A stretch of DNA of 64,000 nucleotides from Colwellia sp. (GTDB lineage: Bacteria > Pseudomonadota > Gammaproteobacteria > Enterobacterales > Alteromonadaceae), in NCBI GenBank assembly GCA_029938115.1, contig JAPYOP010000005.1, forward strand, positions 4,623 through 68,622, in the 5' to 3' direction. The notes beneath the pieces are model-generated. The model did no database searches and was not told where the DNA came from. It was given only the letters and a program-made list of their open reading frames with translations. Within the stretch, counting starts at the first letter, position 1. Each line of letters opens with the position of its first letter. The translations under genes and the position numbers were made by a program. Below, in pieces: positions 9,614 through 18,101 of the stretch.

Positions 9614-10402
9614 TTATATATTTTTAGGTTTTAATTGAAAATTTTGATTCATTAATAATTTTTGCGTCACTTTATGTTGAGGATTACTCATCACTTCTAA
9701 CGTCTTTCCTGCTTCAACTACCTTTCCCTGCGATAGCACCATAATATCATCACTAAAATGGCGAATAATCCCTAAGTTGTGAGAGATTAGAATATAAGCC
9801 AAGCCCATTTGTTGCTGTAGATCTAATAATAAATTAATCATTTGCGATCGCAGGGAAGGATCTAAGGCCGCTAAAGCTTCATCTAATATTATAACTTGTG
9901 GCTGCAATATTATGGCTCTAGCAAGAGATATACGTTGTTTTTGACCACCAGAGAACATATGAGGATAAAAATTCATATGATCGCCTAACAAGCCGACTTT
10001 TTGCAGTGTAGTGCGAATAAGCGCTTTACGTTTCTTTTCATTAAAAGGGGTATTAAGTTTTAACGGCTCATCTAATAACTGTAAAATAGTCAAACTAGGG
10101 TTGAGCGTAGTACCCGAGTCCTGAAATATCATGCGAATATGCTGACATCGCTGTTTGTAGCTTCCTTCTTGCAATGCTTGCCCATTCAAGTAAATAGTTC
10201 CGCTGCTAGTTGATTCAGCGCCAACCAAAAGTTTTGCAAGTGTTGATTTTCCTGAGCCAGCTTCACCGATAATGGCTAGGGTTTTATGGGCTTCAATACT
10301 AAAGGAAATAGGCTCTAAAACGGTAGTTGACTTTTTTTTCAATCCAAAGCCTTTTTGTTGATATGACTTACTTAGCTCTTTAACTTTAAGCAATGCTGTC
10401 AT
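9614..10402 (-). CDS. sapF: Peptide ABC transporter ATP-binding protein SapF
   Basis: Second ATPase of the SapABCDF importer of the oligopeptide/dipeptide family, associated with resistance to antimicrobial peptides and linked in E. coli to potassium uptake. The 262-residue product shows Walker A GEAGSGKST, signature FSGGQKQRISLARA and Walker B VIILDEAL, followed by the H-loop ISHNLG. The start ATG (10400-10402) lies one base after the sapD stop. It is the last gene of a tightly packed operon read from pspF towards ppiD. The exact substrate cannot be read from the sequence. Confidence 0.92.
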   Translation of the reverse strand: MTALLKVKELSKSYQQKGFGLKKKSTTVLEPISFSIEAHKTLAIIGEAGSGKSTLAKLLVGAESTSSGTIYLNGQALQEGSYKQRCQHIRMIFQDSGTTLNPSLTILQLLDEPLKLNTPFNEKKRKALIRTTLQKVGLLGDHMNFYPHMFSGGQKQRISLARAIILQPQVIILDEALAALDPSLRSQMINLLLDLQQQMGLAYILISHNLGIIRHFSDDIMVLSQGKVVEAGKTLEVMSNPQHKVTQKLLMNQNFQLKPKNI

Positions 10403-10403
10403 G

Positions 10404-11438
10404 CTAACAAACTCCCTTTACTGTTTTCTGGTTAGTGGCTTTACGTGGAGTTTTAATCGGAATTAAAGGAAAATGGCAACTTACCTTATGGCCATGAAAA
10501 TTAGTAACTGAAGGCGCTTTTACACAAGCTTGCTGTGCTCTTGGACAACGAGGCCCTAATCGGCAACCTATGGGCAAATGCTGCAAAATAGGAATACTAC
10601 CCGGTAATGTCATTAACCTTGATTTTGCGGGTAAGTGAAAGTTTGCACTTGGGCTACTATCAACTAAGGCTCGGGTATAAGGGTGCAATGGTTTATTGAA
10701 TATTTGTGTTGTCGTTCCTGCCTCAACAAACTGTCCGCTATACATAACTGTGATGGTATTGGTCCAATGGGTTATGTTTTCTAAGTCATGACTGATTAAT
10801 AGAATCGACATGTTTTTTAACTGATTCAAACTAGCCAAGAGTCTAAATATTTGACCTTGATTAGTGTTTTCCATAGCCGCTGTCGGCTCATCGGCAATTA
10901 ACAAAATGGGTCTTCTAGCTAAGGCTATAGCTATCATAACACGTTGGCATATTGCTTCTGTTAATTGGTGGGGATAACTACTAAGGCAGGCACTGTGATT
11001 TTTTATACCAACTTTGTGTAATAGTTTAATTGCACCGGAATGACGTTGTTTTTGCTTTTGCCAAAAAAAACCAGAGAGTGAATCGGTATCAATTGCTTCT
11101 GCTATTTGTTCACCAATAGTGGTTGTAGGATCTAAGCAAGCCATAGGCTCTTGAAATATCATTGCAATATCGCGTGAAATTAGCGCTTTACGTTCTTCAA
11201 TGGATAAGCGTAGTAAATCAATGCCTCGCCAATGAAACCTGTCTGCATGCACATGCCACTTATCATCTAACACACCAACAATCGCCTGAGCTAACAATGA
11301 TTTCCCTGAGCCAGACTCACCAACTAACCCTCTTACTTCACCTTCTTTCATTGATAAACTTACTTTATCAACGGCTAAGATATTTTTATCACCATTGATC
11401 AATTCAATGGATAAATTTCTAATGTCGAGTAAGTTCAT
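10404..11438 (-). CDS. sapD: Peptide ABC transporter ATP-binding protein SapD
   Basis: First ATPase of the Sap importer. The 344-residue product has Walker A GESGSGKS, Q-loop IFQEPMACLDP, and Walker B LLIADEPTAAM. The signature-like segment SYPHQLTEAICQRVMIA deviates from the canonical LSGGQ (here HQLTEA), as is usual for SapD. The C-terminal oligopeptide-transporter extension has a cysteine-rich CRLGPRCPRAQQAC motif (about residues 290-305) typical of Dpp/Opp/Sap ATPases. The gene overlaps the sapC stop by one base and is followed by sapF after one base, so translation is probably coupled. Confidence 0.92.
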   Translation of the reverse strand: MNLLDIRNLSIELINGDKNILAVDKVSLSMKEGEVRGLVGESGSGKSLLAQAIVGVLDDKWHVHADRFHWRGIDLLRLSIEERKALISRDIAMIFQEPMACLDPTTTIGEQIAEAIDTDSLSGFFWQKQKQRHSGAIKLLHKVGIKNHSACLSSYPHQLTEAICQRVMIAIALARRPILLIADEPTAAMENTNQGQIFRLLASLNQLKNMSILLISHDLENITHWTNTITVMYSGQFVEAGTTTQIFNKPLHPYTRALVDSSPSANFHLPAKSRLMTLPGSIPILQHLPIGCRLGPRCPRAQQACVKAPSVTNFHGHKVSCHFPLIPIKTPRKATNQKTVKGVC

Positions 11439-12331
11439 TACCTTTCCTTACGCAGCTTAAGCGCATGACGAATACCTTCACCAACAAGATTTGTAGCAAC
11501 AACAGCGAATAAAATAGCTAAGCCGGGTAAGTAGACTGTCCATGGTGCTATGTAGAATAAATCTAAACCGTTAGCAAGTATTGCACCCCATTCAGGCAGT
11601 GGAATTTGAGCGCCTAAGCCTAAAAATCCTAAAGTAGCTATATCTAGAATAGCAGCAGATTGCGCTAAAGTTGCCTGACTCATAATTCTATCGACAATGT
11701 TAGGAAAAATAGAGTAGTACAAAATTCTAAATGGATTTGCCCCATCAAGTTTAGAAGCAAGTACATAGTCCTTTTTAGACTCTTCTTTTACAGCATAACG
11801 AGTAATATGTATGAACTGTGGAATAAGTACCATTACAACAGCCCATACGGTATTGCTAATGCCGGGGCCTAAAATTGCAACAATGATGATAGCAAGTAAC
11901 AGCGAAGGGATAGATAAAATTACATCAAGAAAATGGTTAAGAAAGCTGGATTTTATTCCTGAAGTCAACGCTGATAATGAGCCAATAACTACACCAATAA
12001 CAAGCGATATGACCACAACAATAAAGCTCAGACCAAAAGTTAATGAGGTACCGTACATCAAACGAGAAAGCATATCTCGACCTAACTCATCTGTGCCAAG
12101 TAAATAGCTTACATTACCGTCAACATGCCAAGCTGGGGGCAATAGCAGCATATCTAATTGCCCTTCAATTGGTGAGTGTGGAGCTAGTATCGGGCCAAAA
12201 ACAGCAAGAATAATTAAGAATATAAAACAGCTAAAACCGACCATAGCAACAGGCGTTTTACGAAAGATTTGCCATAATTGCATAAAAGGTGAAGGAAAAA
12301 CTTCCTCTAAATATATTTTATCACGAGCCAT
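11438..12331 (-). CDS. sapC: Peptide ABC transporter permease SapC
   Basis: Inner-membrane permease of the Sap importer. The 297-residue product has an N-terminal membrane segment (about 28-50), a periplasmic loop with LLGTDELGRDMLSRLMYG, and the binding-protein-dependent permease core with the EAA-type loop around GANPFRILYYSIFPN that contacts the ATPases. Its start overlaps sapB by 11 bases and its end overlaps sapD by one base. Confidence 0.93.
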   Translation of the reverse strand: MARDKIYLEEVFPSPFMQLWQIFRKTPVAMVGFSCFIFLIILAVFGPILAPHSPIEGQLDMLLLPPAWHVDGNVSYLLGTDELGRDMLSRLMYGTSLTFGLSFIVVVISLVIGVVIGSLSALTSGIKSSFLNHFLDVILSIPSLLLAIIIVAILGPGISNTVWAVVMVLIPQFIHITRYAVKEESKKDYVLASKLDGANPFRILYYSIFPNIVDRIMSQATLAQSAAILDIATLGFLGLGAQIPLPEWGAILANGLDLFYIAPWTVYLPGLAILFAVVATNLVGEGIRHALKLRKER

Positions 12332-13349
12332 ACTTATTACCTCTAGCTAGTGGGTTTAGCGCCGCATAAATAAAATCAGTTAAAATATGCACAACAAAAA
12401 TAAAGCATGACAAAACTAATAAACCACTTTGTATGGCAGTATAATCTCGTTGATAAATACTCTCTATCAGCCAACGTCCTATACCTGGCCAACTGAAAAT
12501 CACTTCAGTCACCATAGCTATAGTCACCAAGTTAGCAAACTGTAAGCCGACATGGCGGATGATTTTTATTAAGGCATTTCTAATAGCATGACGAAAAATA
12601 ATTTGTTGAAAGGTTAAACCTTTTGCACTCGCCGCCCGAATATAACTTGTTTCTAAAACCTCAATCATTGATGTTCTGGCTAAGCGAATAAAAATTGTTG
12701 CAGGAGCTACCGCAATAACCGATGCGGGCAATATTACATGGGCAGAGGCATCTGCAAAGGCTTGCCATTTGTATGGACTATCGCTTATAAGAATATCAAT
12801 AAATTGAATACCTGTTACTAGCTCTATTTCAAAGAGTAAACTAATTTGTCCTGCAGAAGGAAACCAACCTAAGCTGATGGAAAAAGTTAAAATTGCTAAT
12901 AATCCAAGCCAAAAAACGGGAATAGAATAACCCAACATTGAAATGGATAAAATGACATTATCTGCTGTTTTGTTATGCTTTATCGCGGCGATAAAGCCAA
13001 GTGGAATACCAATAAACATGGCAATAAATAATGCTACTAAGCTGAGCTCTATGGTAGCAGGGAGTAAGTTTAATACTTCGGTACTAATTTTTGATTGGCT
13101 TGCCATTGATAAACCAAGATCGCCATTCGCTATATGGCTAAGGTAAGCGATATATTGCCAAAAAATATTACTGTCAGTTTTATAAGCATTTTGTATTTCA
13201 ATAAGTTGGCTTGGTGTGGCATTTATCGCGCCTGAAATATTGATAATGGCATCACCAGGAAACAAAAAACTCAAACTAAATGACAGTAGCGTTAAAAGTA
13301 ACATAGTAAAAATAAATAAATTTAAGCGACGAAAAGTAAAAATTAGCAT
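12321..13349 (-). CDS. sapB: Peptide ABC transporter permease SapB
   Basis: Inner-membrane permease partner of SapC. The 342-residue product starts with a membrane segment, followed by a long periplasmic region (GDAIINISGAINATPSQ) and a C-terminal permease core with the EAA-type loop ASAKGLTFQQIIFRHAIRNA. It lies two bases after the sapA stop and overlaps sapC, within a single transcript. Length and order match SapB in enterobacteria. Confidence 0.92.
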   Translation of the reverse strand: MLIFTFRRLNLFIFTMLLLTLLSFSLSFLFPGDAIINISGAINATPSQLIEIQNAYKTDSNIFWQYIAYLSHIANGDLGLSMASQSKISTEVLNLLPATIELSLVALFIAMFIGIPLGFIAAIKHNKTADNVILSISMLGYSIPVFWLGLLAILTFSISLGWFPSAGQISLLFEIELVTGIQFIDILISDSPYKWQAFADASAHVILPASVIAVAPATIFIRLARTSMIEVLETSYIRAASAKGLTFQQIIFRHAIRNALIKIIRHVGLQFANLVTIAMVTEVIFSWPGIGRWLIESIYQRDYTAIQSGLLVLSCFIFVVHILTDFIYAALNPLARGNKYGS

Positions 13350-13351
13350 GA

Positions 13352-15004
13352 TTAATTTTCACCATCATTTTGTGTTTTATTATTCGCATTTAACGAATTG
13401 TTTTTTGCTACTTGATAAAAGCTAATGCCGCCAAATGGTGCTAATACATCGCCGGTTACATTGTTACCACGTGCTTGGTAACGTTTGGAGTGCGCAATAG
13501 GAATTAATGGAACTTCTTTAGATATTATGTTCATAGCTTGGCTGTAGTATTTTTTTCTCAGACCAATATTGGTTGTTTGCAATGCTTGTTGAATAATATC
13601 ATCATACTCTTGATTGCACCAAAAGGTTGTATTACTCCCCGTATGTGTTGCAGAACAACTTAACATCGGTGAAAAAAAGTTATCAGGATCAGGATGGTCG
13701 GCTGACCAACCTAATAAAAAGCTTTGATGCTCGCCCAGTTTTAAACGGTGTAAAAAGGTATTCCACTCATAGCTTACAATTTTAACCTTGATCCCAATAT
13801 TTTTTAAATCAGTTTGAATAAGCTTAGCCATGGTTATTGCATTAGGGTTGTATGGCCTTTGCACTGGCATTGCCCATAAATCCATAGTGAAACCTTGAGG
13901 AAATCCCGCAACTTCTAACAAACTTTTTGCCAATACAGGGTTAAACTCCTGTTCTGGGATACTCTTATCAAATGCCCAAGAAGTATTAGGCAATAAAGAA
14001 TTAGCAAGTTCGGCTTTTCCTTGATAAACCGCCTCAAGTAACACTTTCTTATTAATAGCATAGCTGATTGCTTGTCTAACCAATTTATTATCAAAAGGTG
14101 GTTTGTTGACATTAAAGCCAAAATAACCAACATTTAATGCTGTAACAGCTTCTAAGGTTAAGTCATTGTGCTGAATTATTTTTTCATGGGCTATAGGGTA
14201 GGCTGTTATATCACATTCTTTTGCTAATAACTTAGTTAGCCTTCCTGTATTACTTGGTGTTATATCAAAAACTAGCTGTTCAATTTTAGTCGGCTCTTGC
14301 CAGTACTCGTCATTACGGTAAAAGCGAATTAGTGAGCCAACACGGTATTCCTTTAATTTGAACGGGCCGGTTCCTACTGGATGAGTATCTATACTTGCCT
14401 TCATTTTTTGTTGAGTAAGTTGCTGTGCATATTCAGCAGATAAAATAATGGCAAAATCAGTCGCTAAATTTGCAAGAAAAGAACTGTCAGAATGAGTTAA
14501 ATGAAAGCGAATGGTGTAATCGTTTATCTTTTCAACTTCTTCAACCAATAGATGTAAAGCTATGTCTTGAAAGAATGGATAGTTACCACCAGAGACTAAA
14601 TGAAATGGATGTTCAGGTTTTAACATTCGATTAAAACTAAAAATCACATCATCAGCATTTAATAACCGAGTAGGTGTGAAATAATCTGTTTGATGAAAAG
14701 GAACATCCTTACGTAAATAAAAAGTAACCTTTCTGCCATCCCGCGTTACATGCCATGACTTTGCCAGCGCTGGAGTTAAGGTGTTGTCTTTTCCTTGATA
14801 AGTAATCAATCTATTGTATAGTTGATTTGACGTTGCATCAATTGTTGTTCCTGAGGTTACTAATTGAGGATTAAAAGTTTCAGGAGAGCCTTCAGCACAA
14901 TAAATAACACTGCGCTCACTTAATGAAGTAATACTTTCGTTATTACAACCCCATAATGACCACACACTTAGGGATAATATGAAAAAACATTTAAACTTAT
15001 TCAT
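13352..15004 (-). CDS. sapA: Peptide ABC transporter substrate-binding protein SapA
   Basis: Periplasmic-facing substrate receptor of the SBP_bac_5 family (dipeptide/oligopeptide type). The ATG at 15004 gives 550 residues and a lipoprotein-like signal, MNKFKCFFILSLSVWSLWGC, so the receptor may be lipid-anchored; Trp at -2 of the lipobox is unusual. Family features include YCAEGSPETFNPQ near the mature start, LNADDVIFSFNRM and GTGPFKLKEY. The start codon overlaps the pspF stop (ATGAATAA), tying the operon to pspF. An in-frame upstream start at 15022 would extend into pspF and spoil the signal peptide. It could equally be called a DppA-like protein; the Sap name rests on the pspF-sapABCDF order. 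Confidence 0.9.
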   Translation of the reverse strand: MNKFKCFFILSLSVWSLWGCNNESITSLSERSVIYCAEGSPETFNPQLVTSGTTIDATSNQLYNRLITYQGKDNTLTPALAKSWHVTRDGRKVTFYLRKDVPFHQTDYFTPTRLLNADDVIFSFNRMLKPEHPFHLVSGGNYPFFQDIALHLLVEEVEKINDYTIRFHLTHSDSSFLANLATDFAIILSAEYAQQLTQQKMKASIDTHPVGTGPFKLKEYRVGSLIRFYRNDEYWQEPTKIEQLVFDITPSNTGRLTKLLAKECDITAYPIAHEKIIQHNDLTLEAVTALNVGYFGFNVNKPPFDNKLVRQAISYAINKKVLLEAVYQGKAELANSLLPNTSWAFDKSIPEQEFNPVLAKSLLEVAGFPQGFTMDLWAMPVQRPYNPNAITMAKLIQTDLKNIGIKVKIVSYEWNTFLHRLKLGEHQSFLLGWSADHPDPDNFFSPMLSCSATHTGSNTTFWCNQEYDDIIQQALQTTNIGLRKKYYSQAMNIISKEVPLIPIAHSKRYQARGNNVTGDVLAPFGGISFYQVAKNNSLNANNKTQNDGEN

Positions 15005-16124
15005 CAGTGTCGTTACCATCAAGTAAATTGTACTTCTTTAGATATCCCCTCAATTGATGGTAAGTTAACTCAAGTGCGATTGCGGTTTTCTTCTGATTAA
15101 ATTGGCAGTGTGCAAGAGCCGATTTTATGAGATCAATTTCATAATTTTGAGATAAAGATTTTAATGACTGAGGAAAATCAGTGTTGGCTAATGTTGCTGA
15201 AACTGAAGTAGTTGAAAACGCTGTGTCAACAGTATCAATTTTTGAAGTATTGCTATTGATGATATCTTCAGGTTGCTCTATTTTAGCGTTATGTTGTGAA
15301 ACATGCACTCTATCATGGGTTTTAATGCTCTGATTTGGTCTAAACGGAGAGTCAAAAGGGTCAATAATTAAATCATGTACTGGTAGGTGAGGGTTGTTAC
15401 AACGGTACACACTGCGCTCAACAACATTTTTTAATTCACGAATATTACCAGGCCAAGAATATTCAAGCATGGCGCGTTTAGCTTTCTCAGTAAAACCACT
15501 AAAAAGTTCAAATTCTAATTCTCGGGCCATATTTATTGCAAAATGCTCTGACAACATTAATATATCATCAAGACGCTCTCGCAGTGGCGGTAGCGTTATA
15601 ACATCAAATGCTAAACGGTCGAGCAAATCAGCTCTAAATTGCCCCGATGCGGCTAAAGTAGGCAAGTCTTCATTAGTTGCCGCTACAAGGCGAACATCGG
15701 TTGTGATAGTGCGAGAGCCACCCACACGTTCAAATTCTCCGTATTCAACAACACGTAAAAGCTTTTCTTGTATTAAACCAGAGGTATTAGCAATTTCATC
15801 TAAAAATAATGTACCATTATCGGCACGTTCAAAACGACCTTCATGACGTTTAGTTGCTCCAGTAAAAGCGCCAGAGTCATAACCAAATAACTCAGTTTCA
15901 AGTAAATTTTCATTTAAGGCCGCGCAGTTAAGCTTTAAATAGCTTTGATCCCAACGCTTTGATAAATAATGTAAACGAGCAGCAACTAGTTCTTTACCTG
16001 TGCCACGTTCACCAATAATTAGAACAGGCTTACTTAGTGGTGCAATTTGAGATATTTGCTCTAATACTTCTAAAAAACTGTTTGATTGTCCAAGAAGGTT
16101 GTCTTGTTTACTAAAGCGCGCCAT
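14997..16124 (-). CDS. pspF: Psp operon transcriptional activator PspF
   Basis: Sigma-54 enhancer-binding protein that activates pspA and is held inactive by PspA. From the start at 16124 (MARFSKQDNLLG) it has 375 residues. The AAA+ domain has Walker A GERGTGKE, the sigma-54 contact loop GAFTGA, Walker B GTLFLDEI and the R-finger region. A Fis-type helix-turn-helix ends the protein (NQKKTAIALELTYHQLRGYLKKY). It lacks an N-terminal receiver domain, as PspF does. The linker (about 290-345) is longer than in E. coli. The frame stays open another 43 codons upstream, but that part is encoded by a 177-bp repeat, so I reject it. sapA overlaps its end; pspA is divergent. Confidence 0.95.
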   Translation of the reverse strand: MARFSKQDNLLGQSNSFLEVLEQISQIAPLSKPVLIIGERGTGKELVAARLHYLSKRWDQSYLKLNCAALNENLLETELFGYDSGAFTGATKRHEGRFERADNGTLFLDEIANTSGLIQEKLLRVVEYGEFERVGGSRTITTDVRLVAATNEDLPTLAASGQFRADLLDRLAFDVITLPPLRERLDDILMLSEHFAINMARELEFELFSGFTEKAKRAMLEYSWPGNIRELKNVVERSVYRCNNPHLPVHDLIIDPFDSPFRPNQSIKTHDRVHVSQHNAKIEQPEDIINSNTSKIDTVDTAFSTTSVSATLANTDFPQSLKSLSQNYEIDLIKSALAHCQFNQKKTAIALELTYHQLRGYLKKYNLLDGNDTDE

Positions 16125-16141
16125 GGTTTGACCTAATATTG

Positions 16142-16318
16142 ATACCAATTCTATTAAGTTTACTCCCAACTCAGACAAGTCCCTGAAGGGCGAGTTTAAA
16201 AGGCCTACATGCTTCGTTATTGATTTTGACAAGGGAATAACCATTCTTTTCAATCAATGCCTTGCCTTTAAGCATTTTAATTCTCGCTGAGTAGGAAATA
16301 ACCTAATAGACTTGGTAT
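16142..16318. mobile_element. 177-bp MITE-like repeat, copy 1
   Basis: Bounded by ATACCAAT and TTGGTAT, this element is a long imperfect palindrome: GAGTTTAAAAGGC on the left faces GCATTTTAATTCTC on the right, and TTATTGATTTTGACAA faces the region ending TTCAATCAAT. Copy 2 at 32356-32532 has the same length and about 85% identity by eye. It encodes nothing and looks like a non-autonomous mobile element. It sits 17 bp upstream of the pspF start codon. Confidence 0.75.
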
Positions 16319-16557
16319 TAGTTAATTTCACTAACAAATAGTGTATTTTATTAAACGATGAGTTAAAAGTGTTTTTTTGTTTTTTAATAAACTCTTTTAA
16401 AACAAAGGATTATATGTGGTTGGCATTTTGGCGTGAAACATGAATAGTAGAAAGTATAAATTTAAATCCAAATTTATAGCCGATTTCATTAAACGTGAAC
16501 AAAAGCATAATGTTTAAGTGATAAAATAAGGCGTTAATTAAAGAAGAGGAAGTTGTT
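16319..16557 (+). promoter_or_regulatory. pspF-pspA regulatory region with a weak sigma-54 candidate
   Basis: This is the part of the divergent gap not covered by the repeat. TTGGCATTTTGGCGTG at 16420-16435 has the -24 TTGGCA found at the E. coli pspA promoter, but the -12 part does not match a GC or TTGC well. By family knowledge pspA should be transcribed with sigma-54 and PspF, so this is the best candidate, not a firm call. Confidence 0.35.
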
Positions 16558-17223
16558 ATGGGTATTTTTTCAAGGTTTACTGATATTGTTAACTCTAATA
16601 TCAATAATTTATTAGATAAAGCCGAAGATCCTGCCAAGATGGTAAGATTAATTATTCAAGAAATGGAAGATACCTTAGTAGAGGTTCGTTCTAGCTCAGC
16701 TAAAACCTTAGCTGATAAAAAAGAACTAAGCCGTCAAGTAACGCGATTTGAAAGTGAATCACAGCAATGGCAAGAAAAAGCCGAATTGGCATTGAGTAAA
16801 GGTCGTGATGATTTAGCTCGTTCTGCTTTAATAGAAAAGAAAAAGAGTACTGAAAACTCTCAAGCTTTAGTCGAAGAGTTGGCGAATGTTGAAGAGCATA
16901 TTAGCAAGCTTCAAAGTGAAATTTCACAGCTGCAAGATAAATTAGCGGATGCAAAATCTCGTCAAAAAGCTATTGTTATGCGAGAGAAAACGGTTAGTTC
17001 ACGTTTAAAGGTGAAACAGAATATCGATAGTAATAAAGTAAATGATGCACTGAGTCGCTTTGATCGCTACGAACGTAAAATTGATGATATTGAAGCGCAA
17101 GTTGAATCGTACGATTTGGGTGGTAAATCTTTAGCAGATGAAATTGCTGATCTTGAGTCAGATGAGAAAGTTGATGACGAATTAGCTTCATTAAAAGCTA
17201 AAATGAAAAAGAAAAATAAATAG
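16558..17223 (+). CDS. pspA: Phage shock protein A, membrane-stress effector and PspF inhibitor
   Basis: Peripheral inner-membrane protein of the ESCRT-III/Vipp1 family that supports damaged membranes and binds PspF. The 221-residue length is standard. It starts with the amphipathic helix MGIFSRFTDIVNSNINNLLDKAEDP, then long coiled-coil helices, including the conserved MVRLIIQEMEDTLVEVRS and the Lys/Glu-rich segment to about residue 185. The ATG at 16558 follows AGAGGAAG. pspB and pspC follow in the same direction. Confidence 0.97.
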   Translation: MGIFSRFTDIVNSNINNLLDKAEDPAKMVRLIIQEMEDTLVEVRSSSAKTLADKKELSRQVTRFESESQQWQEKAELALSKGRDDLARSALIEKKKSTENSQALVEELANVEEHISKLQSEISQLQDKLADAKSRQKAIVMREKTVSSRLKVKQNIDSNKVNDALSRFDRYERKIDDIEAQVESYDLGGKSLADEIADLESDEKVDDELASLKAKMKKKNK

Positions 17224-17314
17224 TCTTGAGTTAATTGTCATAAACTAAGTGTGACGAGATTTTACATCTGTAGGTTAGGTTATTATCTAACAGAATGAGT
17301 TAAGGAGAAGTACC

Positions 17315-17542
17315 GTGGAAGAGATCATTGTAGCACCTGTAATTATTTTTATGATTATCGTAGCACCAATATGGCTGGTATTACATTACCGAAGTAAAAG
17401 ACAAGTTAGCCAAGGTTTGAGTGAAGAAGAGTATATTCAGTTATCTGATTTATCAGAAATGGCAGACAAAATGGCAGATCGCATAAAAACTCTTGAAGCT
17501 ATTTTAGATGCTGAAACCCCTGATTGGAGAAGCAAATTATGA
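17315..17542 (+). CDS. pspB: Phage shock protein B
   Basis: Small inner-membrane protein that with PspC senses envelope stress and recruits PspA. The 75-residue product has one membrane segment (residues about 4-25, IVAPVIIFMIIVAPIWLVLHY) and a cytosolic helix ending RIKTLEAILDAETPDW, typical of PspB. The start is a GTG at 17315 with AAGGAG upstream. The stop TGA overlaps the pspC start (ATGA), so translation is coupled. Confidence 0.94.
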   Translation: MEEIIVAPVIIFMIIVAPIWLVLHYRSKRQVSQGLSEEEYIQLSDLSEMADKMADRIKTLEAILDAETPDWRSKL

Positions 17543-18012
17543 AAACCAGACGAGGCGAGCTATACCGAAACCCAGCGCAAGGAAAAATAGCAGGTGTTTG
17601 TGCTGGTATTGCAGACTACTTTGGTTGGGAAACTTGGCTAGTAAGAATTTTAGTTGTCTCGGGTGTACTATTTGGCATGCCATTTTTAATCTTAGGCTAT
17701 ATTGCCGCATGGTTTATTCTAGATAAAAACCCTAAGATTCCAAGTAAAAAAGCACATGCTAAGTACCACAGAGCTGAGACATCAAGTCACTATCAAAGTA
17801 ATAGAACTCAAGAAGAGCGAGATTATCAATATGTTCAAGCTAATGAGTCGATTAAAGTAAAAGCGAGGGTATGGCAATCAGGGGAGCCACCTAAGCAAGC
17901 TTTTCATGATATTCGCAGAAAGTTTGGTTCGTTAGAAAGACAATTACAAGGAATTGAGCAATATGTAACTTCTTCTGAATTTACTGTTGCTAGAGAGATT
18001 AACAAGCTCTAA
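17539..18012 (+). CDS. pspC: Phage shock protein C
   Basis: Inner-membrane sensor partner of PspB. The ATG at 17539 overlaps the pspB stop, with GGAGA at 17526-17530, giving MKTRRGELYRNPAQ and 157 residues. Five earlier in-frame codons are less likely. The PspC domain covers residues about 3-65 (GKIAGVCAGIADYFGWETWLVRILVV), with a membrane segment at roughly 38-62. A longer than usual cytosolic C-terminal tail, predicted helical, follows (E. coli PspC is 119 residues). Confidence 0.94.
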   Translation: MKTRRGELYRNPAQGKIAGVCAGIADYFGWETWLVRILVVSGVLFGMPFLILGYIAAWFILDKNPKIPSKKAHAKYHRAETSSHYQSNRTQEERDYQYVQANESIKVKARVWQSGEPPKQAFHDIRRKFGSLERQLQGIEQYVTSSEFTVAREINKL

Positions 18013-18015
18013 TTA

Positions 18016-18054
18016 ATATGCTCAAATTCACCGTTAATGGTGGTTTGAGCATAT
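18016..18054. terminator. Two-way terminator between pspC and the efflux operon
   Basis: ATATGCTCAAA and TTTGAGCATAT form a long stem around an inner CACC/GGTG pair. It sits in the convergent gap between pspC and the RND gene and can serve both strands, though T-tails are weak. Confidence 0.65.
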
Positions 18055-18101
18055 GAGCTTATTAATCAGGAAATGAATTATGGATTATAATTAAGTATGT
18101 A

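Noticed and set aside
13352-15004. Naming the ABC importer as Dpp (dipeptide) instead of Sap
   Set aside because: Sequence families overlap, but the order pspF-sapABCDF with a divergent pspABC is the known Sap layout, so Sap is preferred.
15394-15846. 150-codon plus-strand reading frame opposite pspF
   Set aside because: It lies antisense to the conserved AAA+ domain, has Ser/Arg-rich composition typical of a shadow frame, and has no ribosome site.
16125-16253. 43-codon N-terminal extension of PspF
   Set aside because: The extra codons lie almost wholly inside the 177-bp repeat, and PspF homologues begin at the ATG at 16124, which aligns with the E. coli start.
16420-16435. TTGGCATTTTGGCGTG as a firm sigma-54 promoter of pspA
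   Set aside because: Only the -24 half matches; the -12 half lacks GC at proper spacing, so it is listed only as a weak candidate.
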